DNA of 55,000 bases from Gimesia alba (GCF_007744675.1 NZ_CP036269.1:2340046-2395045); one strand, 5' to 3'; shown: positions 26,139 through 36,038, numbered from the stretch's first letter. Notes: generated by a model not told the origin, from the letters alone. Translations and numbers: made by a program.

Positions 26139-26282
26139 TTACTCAGAGTTCTGTCCTGACTCTCCTTCCTGGCGGTTTTCTTTGTTTTTTCGGTCTGCCG
26201 ATCGTTTAATCTGGCGATGAGAAAACAGGACAATCACAAAGAGAATCATCAGGCTGCCAAACACCTCCATGAGGCTAATCAT
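26139..26282 (-). CDS. Small single-span membrane protein, 47 residues
   Basis: A short frame below the usual length cutoffs. It starts ATG 26282, 7 nt after GGGAG, a strong site. The product has a hydrophobic stretch (GSLMILFVIVLFS, residues 9-21) followed by a basic-acidic tail (HRQIKRSADRKNKENRQEG and on) that would lie in the cytoplasm. No family is recognised. It sits between the glgX-mprF pair and the monooxygenase and is on the same strand as both. The good start, clean spacing and protein-like composition support a real gene. Confidence 0.6.
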   Translation of the reverse strand: MISLMEVFGSLMILFVIVLFSHRQIKRSADRKNKENRQEGESGQNSE

Positions 26283-26336
26283 CAGTTTTCTCCCGATCAA
26301 TATCTTAGTTAATGGACAGTTGCATGACGCATCCGA

Positions 26337-28391
26337 TTACTTCATTAATATCACCACAGAACGTGCTTGAACATCATACGTGGATGAGGAAACCACAGCA
26401 ACTTCTTCCGGCTCCAGTATATCCTGGGGACTGGCCAGAGAGGTATCGACGACTCGTTTCCACTCGCCGGGAGCCCCTTCATGAATTCCAAAGTGACACG
26501 CGTTTGCGGAAGCATTGATCATCACATAAATGTCGGCGTCTTCCTCTTCTGCACCGTGCAGGCAGAATGCCAGTGTTTTCGAATTCTCTGAGAGATCGAC
26601 ATAGTGGGTGACCCCATACCAGTTGATATCGTCTCGCCAGAAATGTGACCGGCACAAAGAGGAATGTCGCTTGCGAAAGGCAATGATCAATTTGACAAAG
26701 CGAAACATGTCGCGGTGTGTGTCCAGTCTGCTCCAGTCGAGCCAGCTTGTTTCATTGTCCTGGTTATAGGGGTTGTTGTTTCCTTCTTGTGTCTGCAGAA
26801 ACTCATCTCCCATCCGAAACATAGGGGAGCCATTAGACACCATCAGCAGACAAAAGAAGTTTTTGACCTGTTGTTTTCTGAGCTGCATTACTTCTGGCGA
26901 GGCACCCTCTTCGCCTTCCCAGCCGCAATTCCAACTATAGTCGCGTGTGCCATCGACGTTCTTTTCGCCGTTTTTCCAGTTCCGTTTTTCGTTGTAGGAG
27001 ACGAGGTCATATAAGGAAAACCCATCGTGAGATGTAATGTAATTGACGCTCTGATACGGTCGGAGGGCATGCATGCAGTCATCGGGAAAGAGGTCCGAAC
27101 TGCCATATAGTCGGGTCATCAGATCCGAAACACGGCCTGAGTCGCCGCGAACAAATTGCTGTAAAGTATCTCGATAGGCGGCGTTCCATTGCATCCAGCG
27201 ATGGCCGGGGAATTTTGAACCGAGTTGAAATTCTCCGCCCGCATCCCAGGGTTCTGCGATAAAACGTCGGCCAGCCAGAGCCGAGTCGGAAGCAATTTGA
27301 CCCAGAGTGGTTGGATTCGTTTCTTCAATACTCCCGTCAGCTCTTCTCGTAAGAACACTGGCTAGGTCAAACCGAAAGCCGTCTACGTGCATCTCCCCGG
27401 ACCAGTATTGCAGGCTGTCGATTATTAACTTGCGAACTGCCCGGTTTGCTGTGTGAAGTGTGTTTCCTGAACCAGAGTAGTTCGCATAGGGAGAGTCTGG
27501 GTTACCTGTCGTTGAATAATAGGTTGTGTTGTCAATGCCTTTGAAGCTATAGGTTGGGCCAAATTCATTTCCTTCGCCCGTGTGATTGTAGACGACATCA
27601 AGGATGACCTCGATATCCGCACGATGCAGTTCCTTGACCATCTCGCAAAATTCGATATGACGTTCGCATGTTTCTTGCGACGTGCAATAACCATCGTGAG
27701 GAGCAAAGAAACCGAGGGGCATATACCCCCAGTAATTTCCGTCCTGGGTATCGAATTGATATACGGGCATCAGTTCGACTGCCGTCACTCCCAATTCTTT
27801 CAGGTAAGGGATTTTTTCGATGACGCCGGCGAAAGTACCGCGTGCGTCTTCAGCAACACCGGAGCTACTATGTTTGGTGAAGCCCCGGACATGCATTTCA
27901 TAGATGACCAGATTAGAGGTATGATGAATGGGTTCATCGTCCTCCCAGGTGAACGCACATTTGATCGATTGCAGAACAGATAAAGGAGCACGGCCCATAT
28001 TACTTCCCGGCTGGCAGGCAAGCTGCCGGTCAAATGTGGGGGGGAAGTAGATGTTGCGTGAGTAAGGGTCGACTAATAGTTTTTCCGGATCGAAAGTGTG
28101 CCAGTCAAAGAGACCTTCTGGGGAAGGGCCGGCTATCTGGTAGGCATAATATTTGGCATGTTTGATCTCGGGAGCCGGAATACGACAGTGCCAGATTTCC
28201 GCGGTTTTGTTGCGATGCGGTTCAAACTGAAATTGAAAGACGGGTTCATTCAAATTCTCTTCGGTAAAGAAGAGGATCGAAACCTGCGTCGCGTGTTTTG
28301 AATACAGGGCAAAATTATAGGCATTCTCCGATGCGATCCAGGTTTCTCCCAGGTGAATGGGAGACCCTTCGATTTTATCCCAATGGTCCAT
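26337..28391 (-). CDS. glgX: Glycogen debranching enzyme (GlgX type)
   Basis: A 684-residue GH13 enzyme that hydrolyses alpha-1,6 branches of glycogen; the E. coli enzyme has 657 residues. Residues 1-150 include a CBM48-like beta-sandwich. The catalytic barrel shows region I DVVYNH (265-270), region II GFRFDLASV with nucleophile D342, region III FIAEPWDAGG with acid E380, and region IV SHDG with D456. WLDWSRLD is also present. The gene starts 17 nt inside the end of mprF on the same strand, so the two are probably translationally linked. No other glycogen genes (glgA, glgB, glgP) are in the window. The role in glycogen turnover follows from the family. Confidence 0.92.
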   Translation of the reverse strand: MDHWDKIEGSPIHLGETWIASENAYNFALYSKHATQVSILFFTEENLNEPVFQFQFEPHRNKTAEIWHCRIPAPEIKHAKYYAYQIAGPSPEGLFDWHTFDPEKLLVDPYSRNIYFPPTFDRQLACQPGSNMGRAPLSVLQSIKCAFTWEDDEPIHHTSNLVIYEMHVRGFTKHSSSGVAEDARGTFAGVIEKIPYLKELGVTAVELMPVYQFDTQDGNYWGYMPLGFFAPHDGYCTSQETCERHIEFCEMVKELHRADIEVILDVVYNHTGEGNEFGPTYSFKGIDNTTYYSTTGNPDSPYANYSGSGNTLHTANRAVRKLIIDSLQYWSGEMHVDGFRFDLASVLTRRADGSIEETNPTTLGQIASDSALAGRRFIAEPWDAGGEFQLGSKFPGHRWMQWNAAYRDTLQQFVRGDSGRVSDLMTRLYGSSDLFPDDCMHALRPYQSVNYITSHDGFSLYDLVSYNEKRNWKNGEKNVDGTRDYSWNCGWEGEEGASPEVMQLRKQQVKNFFCLLMVSNGSPMFRMGDEFLQTQEGNNNPYNQDNETSWLDWSRLDTHRDMFRFVKLIIAFRKRHSSLCRSHFWRDDINWYGVTHYVDLSENSKTLAFCLHGAEEEDADIYVMINASANACHFGIHEGAPGEWKRVVDTSLASPQDILEPEEVAVVSSSTYDVQARSVVILMK

Positions 28392-30942
28392 GAGGTGATG
28401 TCCCTGTTAAGTCCGAGTGAGGTTTTGCAATCAAAGCGACGATGTCTGTCAGGATATGAGGCAAGGCAAGTCCGCCTGGCGAGGCCAGATATTTGGGAGT
28501 CCAGACCGGATCGAATTTTTCCTTATAACTTCGTAACCCTTCAAAGTGATAGAAGTGGTCGCCATGTCGAAAGATCAGATTCGCGGTCCGGTTCCAGACC
28601 GGCGCGAGGGGACGATTCTGCATTCCCGATAAGGGGGCCATTCCAAAATTGAACCAGGCATACCCTTCCTGTTTGCCCCAGAGCAGTAATTCAATAAACA
28701 GATATTCCATCACACTCGCCGGTGCTTCTGGCAGATATCTCATGAGGTCGACAGAGAGTTCTTCCTTGTCTGCTCCCTCCAAGACATTGGCAAAAGCGAC
28801 TGTCTTTCCGTTTTGTTTCACGACGGCGATGGGAAACTGTTTGAGATAGTCTTCGTCAAAATAGCCGAGAGAGAAGCCTTTCTCAGAGACTTTTTTTGTT
28901 TTCAACCAGGCATCCGAGATCTGTTTTAATTCGGGAAGTGACCCAGGAACCTGATCAACGGGGATGATAGAAAATTCACACTGTTCTTTATGACAATGAT
29001 TGACTGTTTGTCTGAGCTTTTTTCGACTGCTGCCAGCGATATCAAATGCTTCCAGAGGCACACGGGCTTCTTCACCCAGCTTTAGAATGCTCATTCCCTG
29101 ATCGAGATAGAGGGAGAGGTTTTCGGGTTCGACCTGATAGAACACAGGCCAACCGTCATAACGGTCGACCAGTTCCCGGAACTGCCAGATCAGTTCGGCG
29201 CGCTCCTCTTCGGGACCCACAGGATCTCCGAATGTGATCCAGGAACGTTTCTGAACGCCATACATCAGGAAAGCCGTTTGCTGTTCGTTCAACAGCAGAG
29301 ATTTATCTCCCAGTAAAGCCAGGTAAGGCGATGTTTTGGGGGCTGCCTTCACAATTTCAGTGACAGCAGCCAGTTCGCTTGCCGTTGGTACTTGAGAACG
29401 GGGTTTATGTGCGGCGATTAGTTTTGATAGTGCAAATAACAAAAGAAAGATGACAGCACCAATACTGCCGCGCATAAAGCGGGATGCGTTTCCTTTGAAA
29501 GTAAAGACCCACCAGAGTTCATTTGAGTAATCAACGTGCTTGTAGGCAAACAGACCGAGCCAGATCGAGCAAATGACAATTACCAGAATCGTGCTGGTCC
29601 AGGCCAGGCTGAATCGTGCGTGGATCAAAGTCCCCTTACGATAATACTGTTTGCGACTGACAAAAAGCGCGATCATGATCAAAGCCAGCAGGATTGCTTC
29701 TTCGTAATCAAAGCCTTTTAAGAGCGAGACGATCACGCCGAGTCCCAGTAATGAGGTGATTAACCACCAGGCGGAATCAAGTCGTCGTTGCAGGCCGCGT
29801 GCGAGTACCAGGAGTGCGGCACCAATCAGGCTGCCGATAAAATGGGAGACTTCGACGAGCGGCAGGGGGATTGTATGCTGCAGGTGCGCGAGTCGTGCTT
29901 TAACAATGGGAGTGGAGCCTGAAAAGAGTAAGACCGCTCCCGCCAGGAGCGTGCACCAGGAGAGAACCAGGGGAGTCACAGAGACAGACCAGCGATTCAC
30001 TTTTTGAACAACCCGCGTTGCCAGCCCGTGTTGCAGAGAAAGTTCGTGCAATCCCAGCATGATAATCGCGATGAAGAGCGGGATCAGGTAGTAAATGACT
30101 CGGAATACCAGCAAGCCAGCCAGGATTTTTGCTGACGACGGGGAAGCAACCAGAGTTAAAATGACAAGCTCAAAAACACCCACGCCGCCGGGAACGTGAG
30201 ACAGAACCACGGCCACCGTCGCCAAGAGAAACATTCCCAGGAATTCCGGATAGCCGATCGTCAGGTCAGGTGCTAACAAGGTGTAAACTATGGCGCCGAC
30301 CAGCATCAGGTCTACCGCGGAAACCAGAAGTTGCAGCAGAGTCATGCTGGTTTTGGGAAAGTGAAATTCAATGCCTTTGACTGCAATCGGCGATTTGCGA
30401 ATGAAGGGTAGGGCTGCATAAACGGCGGCGACAGCCAGCAGGCCATACCCGATCGATTGAACGTTTACGAATGGTAAGTGTAATGATGCCGGGACAGGAA
30501 AAGGATGTAAAATGAACACGGCACCGGCTAAGGCAAACACGCCAATCCAATAGGTTGTGCCCAGCATGATCACGAGCTGCAGAATTTCGACTGCCGAAAG
30601 CCCCCAGGCGGAATAGAGACGGTATCGGACGGACGTTCCCCCGAGCAGAGCGCCAAAATTATAACTGATGACGAAGCCGGTAAACGAAGCCAGTGAGATC
30701 TTGCGGAGCGGCAGCGGATGTTGAATGGCGCGTACTGCGAGATAATCATAGCCGATGAGAATCAGATAGTTGAAAATCGTTAAACCAGCGGCTGCCCAGA
30801 GACGCCAGGCCGGAATATGAGCAACGGCAGAACGGATCTGGTGCAGGTCGTAATGCTTCAACTCTTTGGAGAGCAGCCAGATTGCTCCCATGAATATTGT
30901 GATGACGACCAGAGGTGCAAGTTTTTTGAGACGATGAAGCAT
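28375..30942 (-). CDS. mprF: Phosphatidylglycerol lysyltransferase/flippase (MprF)
   Basis: An 855-residue bifunctional membrane protein. About the first 500 residues form a multi-span lipid flippase of the UPF0104 type, with motifs GYDYLAVRAI, SYNFGALLGGTSVRYRLYS and VPGGVGVFELVILTL. The last 300 residues are the DUF2156 aminoacyl transferase (two GNAT folds), with LLGDKSLLL, GDPVGPEEERAELIWQFREL, DLMRYLPEAPASVMEYLFI and WFNFGMAPLSGM. Family members transfer lysine or alanine from tRNA to phosphatidylglycerol, then flip the lipid, lowering surface charge against cationic peptides. Whether the amino acid here is lysine cannot be told. It overlaps glgX by 17 nt, an unexpected partner for a lipid enzyme. 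Confidence 0.88.
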   Translation of the reverse strand: MLHRLKKLAPLVVITIFMGAIWLLSKELKHYDLHQIRSAVAHIPAWRLWAAAGLTIFNYLILIGYDYLAVRAIQHPLPLRKISLASFTGFVISYNFGALLGGTSVRYRLYSAWGLSAVEILQLVIMLGTTYWIGVFALAGAVFILHPFPVPASLHLPFVNVQSIGYGLLAVAAVYAALPFIRKSPIAVKGIEFHFPKTSMTLLQLLVSAVDLMLVGAIVYTLLAPDLTIGYPEFLGMFLLATVAVVLSHVPGGVGVFELVILTLVASPSSAKILAGLLVFRVIYYLIPLFIAIIMLGLHELSLQHGLATRVVQKVNRWSVSVTPLVLSWCTLLAGAVLLFSGSTPIVKARLAHLQHTIPLPLVEVSHFIGSLIGAALLVLARGLQRRLDSAWWLITSLLGLGVIVSLLKGFDYEEAILLALIMIALFVSRKQYYRKGTLIHARFSLAWTSTILVIVICSIWLGLFAYKHVDYSNELWWVFTFKGNASRFMRGSIGAVIFLLLFALSKLIAAHKPRSQVPTASELAAVTEIVKAAPKTSPYLALLGDKSLLLNEQQTAFLMYGVQKRSWITFGDPVGPEEERAELIWQFRELVDRYDGWPVFYQVEPENLSLYLDQGMSILKLGEEARVPLEAFDIAGSSRKKLRQTVNHCHKEQCEFSIIPVDQVPGSLPELKQISDAWLKTKKVSEKGFSLGYFDEDYLKQFPIAVVKQNGKTVAFANVLEGADKEELSVDLMRYLPEAPASVMEYLFIELLLWGKQEGYAWFNFGMAPLSGMQNRPLAPVWNRTANLIFRHGDHFYHFEGLRSYKEKFDPVWTPKYLASPGGLALPHILTDIVALIAKPHSDLTGTSPHGPLG

Positions 30943-31340
30943 CTATGATTCTTATATCGTTAAGGCGTTTGTTGATCGCATTTGAATGATACGATCAGGA
31001 AGAACTGATGTGTGTCAGGACATGGTGTTAGCGTATCAGTATAGCCAGTTAATGAATCGGAAAAGGTGCCTACTATATAAAGTTTGCCGAATATGAAGAA
31101 TGTGTTATCTGATTGATTCAGGACTCCGGCGCGTGAATATTCTTTCTAAATTGCGCTTTTGATGTAGTTGGGTGATTGAGTTTACCGTTAAGAGACACGG
31201 CTTATAAAATTTCTGAAAGAGATCATAAATAAAGCGTGCAATATTGAACAGACAGGAATAAAATAAATCGTAGTTGCTGTTTATGACTGGCAGCTCGTGT
31301 ACTCTCTCACAAACAACGCAAATTTCTGAAAGATGTCAGA
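30943..31340. other. Intergenic region between divergent genes
   Basis: A 398-nt AT-rich space between mprF (leftward) and the SnoaL-like gene (rightward). It should contain both promoters. No gene, RNA or repeat is recognised. Confidence 0.4.
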
Positions 31341-32312
31341 ATGAATTTTCTCCTTCGACGGACCTGTTGTGGTCTTACGCTTCCCGCTTTGTTGCTATTG
31401 ATTGTCTTTGACAGCTCTGTTGGCTTTGCTCAGTTTCAGAGAACTCCTCTGAATGGCGAGTCTGCGCCGCCGGCTCCTTCTGCAACGCAAACGACGGTTC
31501 AAACTTCTGGGGCCACGCAGGCCATCAAAAACATGGCAGCTGCATTTAAAGTGGCCTTCGATCAGGGGGATGCCCAGAAAGTAGCTGGTTTCTGGGCTCC
31601 GGAGGGTGAGTATATCGAGGCTAGCGGAAAACGGTTGGTCGGACGTGCTGCCATCCAAAGGGCATACTCAACCTATTTCAAGAAAAACAAGGGAGCGAAA
31701 ATTCAAATCTCTGTCGATTCTGTTCGTCAGATTGGTGAAACTCTGGCGATTGAGGATGGTCGGACGATCGTATCGGTTCCTGAAGTGGCGCCCGAGTATA
31801 GCCAATATACAGCCACACATGTGAAGCGTAATGGACAATGGCAAATTGGCAGCATCAAAGAATCAGCAATGCCTGCGGCCGGTTCTCTTTCCGGAATCAA
31901 AGATCTCGAGTGGCTGATTGGGACCTGGGTTACCGAAGACAGAGGCATCACATTAACCACAGACTTTAGCTGGTTGCCCGGCAATAAGTTTATTGAGCGG
32001 ACTTTCTATTCGACCATGAAAGGTGCAAAAAAAGTAGTGGGAAAACAGATTATCGGCGTCGATCCCATTTCCGGTGACATCATGTCCTGGACGTTCAATA
32101 CCGATGGTAGCCATGCTCTGGGAATCTGGGTTCCCGTAGAGAACGGTTGGGCCATCGAATCGCGGGGAGTCACCAGTAACGGAATGATTACCAGTGCGAA
32201 TAACATCCTTTCCAGGATTGATGACAACGGCTGCCGCTGGCAATCGGTGCATCGCACTGTGAATGGAAATCCGTTACCCGACGCACTGGAAGTTGTCTCC
32301 AAACGAAAATAG
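31341..32312 (+). CDS. Secreted SnoaL/NTF2-like protein (DUF4440 type)
   Basis: A 323-residue exported protein with a signal peptide (LPALLLLIVFDSSVGFAQ). After a proline-rich linker, residues about 55-175 are a cone-shaped NTF2-like fold of the SgcJ/EcaC type: IKNMAAAFKVAFDQGDAQKV, FWAPEGEYIEASGKRLVGRA, AIQRAYSTYFKK, then WQIGSIKESAMP. A second domain (180-320, DLEWLIGTWVTEDRGITLTT onward) resembles a lipocalin-like or DUF1579-type beta-barrel. No catalytic residue is evident, and SnoaL-fold proteins vary greatly in function. It is 60 nt before the glycine-rich gene on the same strand, probably in one operon. Confidence 0.75.
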   Translation: MNFLLRRTCCGLTLPALLLLIVFDSSVGFAQFQRTPLNGESAPPAPSATQTTVQTSGATQAIKNMAAAFKVAFDQGDAQKVAGFWAPEGEYIEASGKRLVGRAAIQRAYSTYFKKNKGAKIQISVDSVRQIGETLAIEDGRTIVSVPEVAPEYSQYTATHVKRNGQWQIGSIKESAMPAAGSLSGIKDLEWLIGTWVTEDRGITLTTDFSWLPGNKFIERTFYSTMKGAKKVVGKQIIGVDPISGDIMSWTFNTDGSHALGIWVPVENGWAIESRGVTSNGMITSANNILSRIDDNGCRWQSVHRTVNGNPLPDALEVVSKRK

Positions 32313-32372
32313 TGCCGGCTCGTACAATAAATTATTGCTTTTTTAAGAATACAGAAATTGAGGATTGATCGA

Positions 32373-34109
32373 ATGAAACTTTTCATCAGCGTCCTTTCCA
32401 TTACGACCTTACTCTTTGTCTCGTCTGATTCGTCTGTCTCCTGGGCGCGCGGCTTTGGCGGCGGTGGCTTTCACGGAGGGGGCGGCGGAGGTTTTCGCGG
32501 TGGTGGAGGCGGTGGCTTTCGCGGAGGCGGAGGAGGCTTCGGTGGTGGAGGATATGGAGGCGGTCGCAACTTTGGTGGAGGTGGTGGATTTGACGCAGGT
32601 TCCCGAAACCTGGGGGGCGCAGGCGGTTTCAATGGCAGCCGGTTTTCCAACTATGGTAGCCGCTTTGATGTTCCCCCTCGTTTCAATGACAATACTGGCT
32701 TCGATAGCCGTTTCGCCAACGAAGCGCGATCATTTGATAAGTCGAATATCGGAAATATCAACCGTCCCAATGGTGGCGACTTCAGGCGTGGCGGTCTCAA
32801 TCAGGGGGGGGGGAACGGCTTGCGTGGTGGTCGGACCGATGGTTCTTTGAATGTAGGTAATATGAACTTTAACCAGCGGCCCACACGTCAGGGACTGGAC
32901 AATTTTCTGGGGCTTCCTTCCGATGCCGGTCACAATTCCGTCACCAACTCGCATCCCCAAATTCAGGATTTTACGGGACGCGATACCATTAATCGTTCGA
33001 TCTCGAATGGTTCCGGTTCAGGTAATATTTATCATGGACCCAATGGGGGAGTTGCTGGCGGCGGAAGTTATACAGGACCGCGAGGAAATACGATTTCAGG
33101 CGGTGGTGCCATTGGCCCTGATGGGGGGCATGCCGCGGGCGGTTCCATTGACGGTAAGAATGGTGGTTCCGCAACCGGTGGTCGTGTAGTCGGTCCCAAT
33201 GGTGGGTCGGCTGCGGGAGGCAAAGCCGTTGGCCCGAATGGCGGGAGTGCAGCCGGTGGACGCGTCGTTGGCCCAGGTGGTGCTTCTGCTGCAGGAGGAA
33301 GAGTGGTCGGACCGAACGGTGGCGGTGCCGCAGGCGGTGTGGTTCATGGGCGTGGTGGTGGAACAACGGCCGGCGGGATCGTGCATGGTCCGAACGGCGG
33401 TTATGCAGCCGGTTTTGTGCATGTGCCTCCTTCCACTCGTTATTATCATGGCGCAGTGATTCGAGGTGGCTTTTATGGTTACGGAATGTACTACCCGGGC
33501 TGGTATGCGGCAAATCCGGGAGTCTGGTATGTTCCTGCCTGGCCTGCGGGCTACGCCTGGAGAGCTTGTACCTGGGCTTCCATGATGGCCTGGTTAACCT
33601 TGGCAGATACACAGCCGGTTTATTATGACTACGGAAATAACGTGGTCTACCAGGACAACAGTGTGTACGTCAATAATCAGGATGTAGGCACGGCGGAAGA
33701 ATATTCACAGCAGGCCAGCCAGTTGGCGGCCGCCGGTGCTTCTGCTGATGTCAACCAAAAGGAGCAATGGATGCCTCTAGGAGTATTTGCTTTGTCTGAA
33801 AGTGGACAGACAAAATCTGATTCGGTTGTCGAACTGGCTGTCAATTCGCAAGGCATTATCCGCGGAAATTACACCAATACGAAAACCAAGAAGACGCAGC
33901 AGGTGCAGGGATCGATTGACAAAAAGAGTCAACGTGCTGCCTGGACGGTGGGGGATGACAAGAATACCGTTTATGACACTGGTATTTACAATCTGACGAA
34001 AGATGAAGCTCCCTTGCTGGTTCATGTTGGAAAAGATCAGACACAACAATGGCTGATGGTGAGACTGGACCAGAAAGACAAAGATAAAAATGCTGCTGCG
34101 AGTGAATAA
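32373..34109 (+). CDS. Secreted glycine-rich repeat protein
   Basis: A 578-residue exported protein. ATG 32373 gives a signal peptide (LFISVLSITTLLFVSSDSSV); a TTG at 32358 also fits the frame. It has four regions: a GFGGGGF-type glycine tract (about residues 25-90), a loosely patterned part rich in Asn and Phe, a run of near-identical 14-residue repeats with consensus VVGPNGGSAAGGRx (about residues 225-355), and a tyrosine/tryptophan-rich segment (YGYGMYYPGWYAAN). The last 120 residues form a predicted beta-domain (WMPLGVFALSESGQTKSDSV, then IIRGNYTNTKTKKTQQVQGS). A surface or matrix role is likely. The repeats should vary in number between strains. Confidence 0.75.
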   Translation: MKLFISVLSITTLLFVSSDSSVSWARGFGGGGFHGGGGGGFRGGGGGGFRGGGGGFGGGGYGGGRNFGGGGGFDAGSRNLGGAGGFNGSRFSNYGSRFDVPPRFNDNTGFDSRFANEARSFDKSNIGNINRPNGGDFRRGGLNQGGGNGLRGGRTDGSLNVGNMNFNQRPTRQGLDNFLGLPSDAGHNSVTNSHPQIQDFTGRDTINRSISNGSGSGNIYHGPNGGVAGGGSYTGPRGNTISGGGAIGPDGGHAAGGSIDGKNGGSATGGRVVGPNGGSAAGGKAVGPNGGSAAGGRVVGPGGASAAGGRVVGPNGGGAAGGVVHGRGGGTTAGGIVHGPNGGYAAGFVHVPPSTRYYHGAVIRGGFYGYGMYYPGWYAANPGVWYVPAWPAGYAWRACTWASMMAWLTLADTQPVYYDYGNNVVYQDNSVYVNNQDVGTAEEYSQQASQLAAAGASADVNQKEQWMPLGVFALSESGQTKSDSVVELAVNSQGIIRGNYTNTKTKKTQQVQGSIDKKSQRAAWTVGDDKNTVYDTGIYNLTKDEAPLLVHVGKDQTQQWLMVRLDQKDKDKNAAASE

Positions 34110-34147
34110 GGTTTGCTCAATTCACACAGGTCGCATTTGAAATTTAA

Positions 34148-34185
34148 AAAAACAGAGTTGGTCGTTCGAGGCCAACTCTGTTTTT
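34148..34185. terminator. Bidirectional Rho-independent terminator
   Basis: A 14-bp stem, AAAAACAGAGTTGG (34148-34161) with CCAACTCTGTTTTT (34172-34185), lies between the convergent glycine-rich and sulfatase genes and can serve both. Confidence 0.85.
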
Positions 34186-34210
34186 GTTTCAGTCGAGTGC
34201 GATTCTCGCT

Positions 34211-35890
34211 TTACTCTTTGAGTGGCGCCAGATAATCGATGCGGTAATCTTTAGGGAAGGGGAGCACAAAATTTTCTTTCGCCCAGACATTCCACTTCTG
34301 CGCCAGTTGATTCACGAGCTCGGGTCGCTGCTCTGCCAGGTCATTCAACTCAGTGCGGTCTTGTGAGAGATCATAAAGTTCCCAGTCGCCTCCACGAAGC
34401 GCGGAAAGTTTCCAGCGTCCTTCGCGAATGGCCCGGTTTCCCTGATGCTCAAAATAGAGGGTGCGTTCTGTCTGTTGCTTGCCATTGATTTGAGGGATCA
34501 GGCTCTTACCAGGTAGCGGCAGCGTGGACTGGCCGTCCCATTTTTTGGGATAGCTGACTTCTGAGACCTCCAGTAGTGTAGGCACGATATCGATAATGTG
34601 CGCGGGTGTTGAGACAAGCGTCCCCGTTTGTTTTACCTGACGGGGCCAGTGAATAATGCCCGGCGAAGCAATCCCGCCTTCGTGGTTATAGTGTTTATAG
34701 AGTCTCCAGGGAGTATTCGATGCATTCGCCCAACCCGATCCCACGCTGTGATGTGTGTCCGGGCCTCCCATCTTGTCGAGCTGATCTCCCCAGTACAATG
34801 TATTATTCCGGCTGGACCGGATGTCGAAGCCATGCGGGTCCCACTCGGCACAGGCGCCGTTATCGGAAGTGAAAATAATCAGCGTGTTTTCCAGTTCGTT
34901 GTTTTGACGCAGGCTGGTAAGCACACGACCAATATTCCGGTCCATGCGATCAACCATCGCGGCAAAAATGGCCATGCGTCGTGCCAAATCTCCCCGACGG
35001 TCGGTCGGTAATGAATCCCAGGCCGGGTTCACGCGTGCCTCTGATTCCCCCCAGTCCCAGTAGCGAGAGCGGGGAGAAAGTTTGGTTTCCGGCGGAACGA
35101 TTTTCAACTCTTTCATGCGCGCCAGTCTTTGCTTTCGGATTTGATCCCAGCCGACATGATAGCGGTCTGCATATTTGAGAATATCCTCTTTGGGAGCATG
35201 CAATGGGAAGTGCGGCGCATTATAGGCCAGGTACAGGAACCAGGGTTGATCTGGAGTTCGCCTGCCCATCCGCAGGAAATCGATCGCATAATCGGTGACG
35301 GCGTCGGTTCCATAAAACTCCCCTTTGGGATATGTGTGCGTGGCCCGAGAGGCAGGCAGCCTTGTGAAATGATCGACATCCCAGAACGTTTTCGCACTGA
35401 CCAGCGTTCCGTAAAACTCTTCAAAGCCGAGCTTGGTCGGGTCTTCCGTTCCCAGATGCCATTTCCCTGAGAGAAAGGTTCGGTAGCCACCCTGCTGCAG
35501 AATTTGTGCAACGGTGATGGCTTCATCGGCAATGTGTCCCTGATAGCCTCGTTGGTTGAGGTTACGTGTCATATGCCCGAGTCCGATTCGATGAGGATAT
35601 TGTCCAGTCATAATCGAACCACGGGAAGGGCAGCAGCGCCCTGTATTATAAAACTGAGTTAAACGGACTCCCTTGGCAGCCAGCGAATCAAGTTGTGGTG
35701 TTTCAATTTCACCGCCGAAGCAACCCAGGTCACTATAGCCTAAATCGTCGGCGACGATCAGCAGGATGTTAGGACGCTGAGATTGGGTTTCGGCACACCA
35801 TGCATTTTGAAGATGATTTAAGCCAGCGAAGGTAACGGCAATCGAGAGGATGAATCTCATCTTCAGATGAGACAGCATTGTTGAGTTCAT
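34211..35890 (-). CDS. Secreted arylsulfatase, formylglycine type
   Basis: A 559-residue sulfatase that removes sulfate esters from polysaccharides or other substrates. ATG 35890 follows AGGAAAACG at good spacing and leaves a signal peptide (MRFILSIAVTFAGL, then CAETQ). The metal site begins NILLIVADDLGY (D48, D49). The active-site motif GRCCPSRGSIMTG has C86 in C-x-P-S-R, the cysteine oxidised to formylglycine. Later motifs include SGKWHLG, FTSDNGA (metal) and YKHYNHEGGIASPG. A maturase is not in the window. Marine planctomycetes encode many such enzymes (established knowledge). The exact substrate cannot be told. Confidence 0.9.
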   Translation of the reverse strand: MNSTMLSHLKMRFILSIAVTFAGLNHLQNAWCAETQSQRPNILLIVADDLGYSDLGCFGGEIETPQLDSLAAKGVRLTQFYNTGRCCPSRGSIMTGQYPHRIGLGHMTRNLNQRGYQGHIADEAITVAQILQQGGYRTFLSGKWHLGTEDPTKLGFEEFYGTLVSAKTFWDVDHFTRLPASRATHTYPKGEFYGTDAVTDYAIDFLRMGRRTPDQPWFLYLAYNAPHFPLHAPKEDILKYADRYHVGWDQIRKQRLARMKELKIVPPETKLSPRSRYWDWGESEARVNPAWDSLPTDRRGDLARRMAIFAAMVDRMDRNIGRVLTSLRQNNELENTLIIFTSDNGACAEWDPHGFDIRSSRNNTLYWGDQLDKMGGPDTHHSVGSGWANASNTPWRLYKHYNHEGGIASPGIIHWPRQVKQTGTLVSTPAHIIDIVPTLLEVSEVSYPKKWDGQSTLPLPGKSLIPQINGKQQTERTLYFEHQGNRAIREGRWKLSALRGGDWELYDLSQDRTELNDLAEQRPELVNQLAQKWNVWAKENFVLPFPKDYRIDYLAPLKE

Positions 35891-36038
35891 GGTGTTCGTT
35901 TTCCTGTTGAACGGAGTCTGGTGTGCAATTTCTCTTTTTACTGAGAGTATTTTGATCTTATCCAATTGCAAAGAGTAAAAATAGAATATATTAGAGTTTG
36001 ATACTATGAATGAGAGTTCTAAACAGGGTCAGGCAGAC

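Noticed and set aside
32461..33420. Possible CRISPR array because of the many short repeats
   Set aside because: The repeats are in-frame glycine codons of one protein, without unique spacers of constant length.
32989..33612. Minus-strand frame rich in His and Arg
   Set aside because: It is a shadow of the glycine-rich repeats; GGx codons read backwards give such residues.
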